Position numbers and translations under genes: made by a program. A stretch of 64,000 nucleotides of DNA from Stenotrophomonas maltophilia. Lineage in GTDB: Bacteria; Pseudomonadota; Gammaproteobacteria; Xanthomonadales; Xanthomonadaceae. Positions 61,182-64,000 of this stretch are shown one piece after another. The stretch is from contig NZ_CP033877.1 in the NCBI RefSeq assembly GCF_006970445.1, forward strand, positions 1,310,750 to 1,374,749. The letters are read 5' to 3'. The notes beneath the pieces were generated by a model that was not told the DNA's origin, did not search any database, and was given only the letters and a program-made list of their open reading frames with translations. How positions within the stretch are numbered: position 1 is the first letter of the stretch; every line of letters starts with the position of its first letter.

Positions 61182-62774
61182 GTGTTGAAGTGGGGCGTGC
61201 TGGCCGTAGCGCTGGCGATGGGTGGCAATGCAGCGGCGCAGCAGCGCGAAACGGTGGACCTGGACATGGTCAGCCGCATCCGCCAGGAGGCGTTCCACCG
61301 TTCGCAGGTGATGGACACCTTCAGCTATCTCACCGAGCGCATCGGCCCGCGCCTGACCAACTCGCCCGCGATGGGCCGCGCCAATGCGTGGACGCGTGGC
61401 AAGTTCAACGAATGGAAGCTGGACAACGTCCACGACGAAGCCTTTGATGATTTCGGGCGTGGCTGGGAGTTCACTTCGGCCAGCGTGGAAATGCTGGGTG
61501 ACCGCATCCAGCCGCTGCACGCGCTGCCGAAGGCCTGGACGCCGGGTACCCAGGGTCCGGTCGAAGGCGAGCTGGTGCAGGTCGAGATCAAGAAGCCTGA
61601 AGACATCGAGAAGTACCGCGGCAAGCTGCGCGGCAAGATCCTGCTGCTGGGCGAGGCGCGCGAGTACAAGCGCGGCACCGAGGCGGATTCGCATCGCCAC
61701 GACGCCACCTCGCTGGAAGGCCTGCAGGAATTCCCCCTGCCGAAGGACAAGGACGTCACCGCCGAGCGCGCCAAGCGGGTCAAGGAGTACCAGGAACGCC
61801 AGCAGCTGGGGGCCAAGGTCAATGCGTTCTTCGTCGAAGAGGGCGCGCTGGCCTCGATCAGCATCAGCAGCTGGGACAACGGCATCATCCGGGTTGCCGG
61901 TGGTGGTTCGCGCAAGGCCGGTGAGTCGGTGGGCATCCCCGAGCTGGCGATGATCAGCGAACACTTCAATCCGCTGGTGCGCGCGCTGGAGGCCAAGCAG
62001 ACCGTGCGCCTGCGCGTGGATGTAGCCGCGCGCTTCACCGACGAGGCCGACCAGCCTGGCTACACCACGCTGGCCGAGATCCGTGGCAGCAGCAGGCCCG
62101 ATGAAGTGGTGATGATCGGTGCGCACCTGGATTCCTGGCACAGCGGTACCGGTGCGGCCGACAACGCCGCCGGCGTGGCGGTGATGATGGAGGCGATGCG
62201 CATCCTCAAGGCCACTGGCGCCAAGCCGAAGCGGACCATCCGCGTGGCGCTGTGGAGCGGCGAGGAGCAGGGCCTGATCGGCTCGCAGTCCTATGTGGCC
62301 AAGCATTTCGGTCGTTTCCCGGAACCCACCGACGCGGCGCAGAAGGCGCTGCCGGCGTCGCTGCGCGAGCCCACCGGCGCGCTGCAGAAGACCCGCGATT
62401 ACAGCAGGTTCCAGGTCTACTTCAACATGGACAACGGCTCGGGCCGCTTCCGGGGCATCTACGCGCAGGAAAACCTGGCGGCGATGCCGATCTTCGAAGC
62501 CTGGCTGGCCCCGTTCCATGACGTGGGCGCCACCACCGTGGCCACCCGCAACACCGGCAGCACCGACCACATCAGCTTCGACCGCATCGGCCTGCCGGGC
62601 TTCCAGTTCATCCAGGACCGGCTGGACTACTTCACCAACGTCCACCACAGCCACCTGGACACCTGGGACCACGCCGAGCCGGAAGACCTGAAGCAGGCCG
62701 CGGCCATCGTCGCCTCGTTCGCCTACAACGCCGCAATGCGCGAGCAGCCCTTCCCGCGCAAGGTAGAACCGTAA
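61182..62774 (+). CDS. M28-family zinc aminopeptidase (secreted)
   Basis: 530 residues from GTG 61182 with aggggt upstream. A signal peptide ([14 protein letters not shown]) leads into a PA-insert-bearing M28 enzyme: [20 protein letters not shown] (His and Asp zinc ligands), [10 protein letters not shown] (catalytic Glu pair), and a final HHSHLDTWD His. It removes N-terminal residues from peptides in the periplasm or outside. Its TAA stop overlaps the left arm of an inverted-repeat element. Confidence 0.92.
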   Translation: MLKWGVLAVALAMGGNAAAQQRETVDLDMVSRIRQEAFHRSQVMDTFSYLTERIGPRLTNSPAMGRANAWTRGKFNEWKLDNVHDEAFDDFGRGWEFTSASVEMLGDRIQPLHALPKAWTPGTQGPVEGELVQVEIKKPEDIEKYRGKLRGKILLLGEAREYKRGTEADSHRHDATSLEGLQEFPLPKDKDVTAERAKRVKEYQERQQLGAKVNAFFVEEGALASISISSWDNGIIRVAGGGSRKAGESVGIPELAMISEHFNPLVRALEAKQTVRLRVDVAARFTDEADQPGYTTLAEIRGSSRPDEVVMIGAHLDSWHSGTGAADNAAGVAVMMEAMRILKATGAKPKRTIRVALWSGEEQGLIGSQSYVAKHFGRFPEPTDAAQKALPASLREPTGALQKTRDYSRFQVYFNMDNGSGRFRGIYAQENLAAMPIFEAWLAPFHDVGATTVATRNTGSTDHISFDRIGLPGFQFIQDRLDYFTNVHHSHLDTWDHAEPEDLKQAAAIVASFAYNAAMREQPFPRKVEP

Positions 62775-62873
62775 AAGGGGACGGAGGGGAGTAAGTCGTT
62801 TCTCCCCTCCGTTTCCCGGTTGCAGCGCCCTGGGGCTGGGCAATCGCGACTTAATCCCCTCCGTCCCCTTTTT
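62773..62873. repeat. MITE-like inverted-repeat element, copy B
   Basis: Left arm 62773-62798 and right arm 62847-62873 match the arms of the element at 20198-20274 (one base differs in the left arm); the interior differs and contains a further partial copy of the arm at 62801-62815. The left arm starts in the peptidase stop codon; the right ends in a T-run. Confidence 0.8.
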
Positions 62874-62928
62874 CCGTCGGGGGCGGAGGGCTGGTAAAAT
62901 CGGGGGATTCCCGTTCCTCGAGCCGTCC

Positions 62929-64000
62929 ATGACCTGCCGCACCCGCTTCGCCCCCAGTCCCACCGGCTACCTGCACATCGGTGGTGCCCGCACCGCGCTG
63001 TACTGCTGGCTGGAGGCCCGCCACCGTGGCGGCGAGTTCGTGCTGCGCATCGAGGACACCGACCGTGAACGCAGCACCCAGGGCGCGATCGACGCCATCC
63101 TGGAGGCGATGGAGTGGCTGGGCCTGGATTATGACGAGGGCCCGATCTACCAGACCGACCGCGTCGCCCGTTACCTGGAAGTGGCCGAGCAGCTGATCGC
63201 CGACGGCAAGGCGTACTACGCCTACGAGACCCGCGAAGAGCTGGACGCGATGCGCGAGGCCGCCATGGCCAGGCAGGAGAAACCGCGCTACAACGGCGCT
63301 GCGCGCGAGCTGGGCCTGCCGCGCAAGGATGACCCGAACCGCGTCATCCGCTTCAAGAACCCGCTGGAAGGCACGGTGGTGTTCGACGACCTGATCAAGG
63401 GCCGCATCGAGATCGCCAACAGCGAGCTGGATGACATGGTCATCTTCCGCCCGGACGGCTACCCCACCTACAACTTCGCGGTGGTGGTGGACGACTGGGA
63501 CATGGGCATCACCGAGGTCATCCGCGGCGACGACCACATCAACAACACCCCGCGCCAGATCAACCTGTACGAAGGCATCGGTGCGCCGGTGCCGAAGTTC
63601 GGCCACATGCCGATGATCCTGGACGAGCAGGGTGCCAAGCTGTCCAAGCGCACCGGCGCGGCCGACGTGATGCAGTACAAGGACGCCGGCTACCTGCCCG
63701 ACGCGCTGCTGAGCTACCTGGCCCGCCTGGGCTGGTCGCACGGTGACCAGGAGCTGTTCAGCCGCCAGGAACTGATCGACCTGTTCGACGTGAAGGACTG
63801 CAACTCCAAGGCCTCGCGCCTGGACATGGCCAAGCTGGGTTGGGTCAACCAGCACTTCCTGAAGACCGAGGACGTGGCCGCCATCGTGCCGCACCTGGTC
63901 TACCAGCTGCAGAAGCTGGGCCTGGACGTGGCCGCCGGCCCCGCCCCGGAGGACGTGGTGATCGCCCTGCGTGAACGCGTGCAGACCCTGAAGGAAATGG
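62929..64000 (+). CDS. gltX: Glutamyl-tRNA synthetase (3' end beyond window)
   Basis: 357 codons visible from ATG 62929; the frame is still open at base 64000. HIGH-type motif [18 protein letters not shown] near residue 8, the KMSKS-type KLSKR in [13 protein letters not shown], and the GluRS region [12 protein letters not shown]. It charges tRNA-Glu. An extended -10 (tggtaaaat, 62892-62900) precedes it. Truncated only by the window. Confidence 0.96.
   Translation, partial: MTCRTRFAPSPTGYLHIGGARTALYCWLEARHRGGEFVLRIEDTDRERSTQGAIDAILEAMEWLGLDYDEGPIYQTDRVARYLEVAEQLIADGKAYYAYETREELDAMREAAMARQEKPRYNGAARELGLPRKDDPNRVIRFKNPLEGTVVFDDLIKGRIEIANSELDDMVIFRPDGYPTYNFAVVVDDWDMGITEVIRGDDHINNTPRQINLYEGIGAPVPKFGHMPMILDEQGAKLSKRTGAADVMQYKDAGYLPDALLSYLARLGWSHGDQELFSRQELIDLFDVKDCNSKASRLDMAKLGWVNQHFLKTEDVAAIVPHLVYQLQKLGLDVAAGPAPEDVVIALRERVQTLKEM

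Overview
The window is a high-GC chromosomal segment of a Stenotrophomonas-type gammaproteobacterium (Xanthomonadaceae, most likely the S. maltophilia group). The evidence is the codon use, the creBCD locus, and several GTAG-headed palindromic REP elements of the kind known from S. maltophilia. It starts inside a giant haemagglutinin-repeat gene and ends inside gltX. No tRNA, rRNA, CRISPR array or transposase gene was recognised.

Layout. (1) 1-17222, accessory contact-dependent-inhibition (CDI/polymorphic toxin) locus on the + strand. It holds the 3' end of a >10 kb CdiA/FhaB-like exoprotein with a BECR-like nuclease tip and a zinc-ribbon immunity candidate. Next comes a fossil immunity-gene fragment, then a displaced C-terminal cdiA module without a secretion domain, carrying a VENN motif and a YwqJ-like deaminase tip, with its own low-GC immunity gene. 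A membrane protein and more orphan immunity-like genes follow. (2) 17358-20115, a poly-HAMP chemoreceptor and a glycine-zipper lipoprotein-like gene. (3) 20244-24952, an efflux operon (outer-membrane factor, HlyD adaptor, two ABC-2 permeases) with no ATPase gene beside it. (4) 25031-28075, argP/argO-type divergent pair, map with a ParD-like partner and a strong palindrome upstream, and a VOC protein. (5) 28189-35331, eight co-oriented genes (arginase-like, acyltransferase, class III aminotransferase, MtnX-like phosphatase, DegT-type aminotransferase, two 4-TM EamA proteins, esterase) that resemble an uncharacterised metabolite pathway.

(6) 35412-49042, a two-component system, a metallophosphatase, an HxlR/MFS divergent pair, a globin-coupled diguanylate cyclase (DosC type), a FepA-like TonB receptor behind a Fur-box-like site, a CDF metal exporter, endonuclease V and gpmA. 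A solitary low-GC AAA ATPase/TOPRIM-like gene, a defence candidate, sits between the gpmA terminator and the next gene. (7) 49043-64000, M13 and M28 peptidases, an HD-GYP protein, mfd, a GNAT enzyme, rlmJ, creBCD with a cre-tag-like site in front of creD, and the start of gltX.

The most interesting material is the CDI locus with its displaced toxin/immunity cassettes and duplicated immunity-gene fossil, the AAA/TOPRIM gene, and the 28-35 kb metabolic cluster. Two copies of an inverted-repeat (MITE-like) element at about 20.2 and 62.8 kb each run into the 3' end of a coding sequence.
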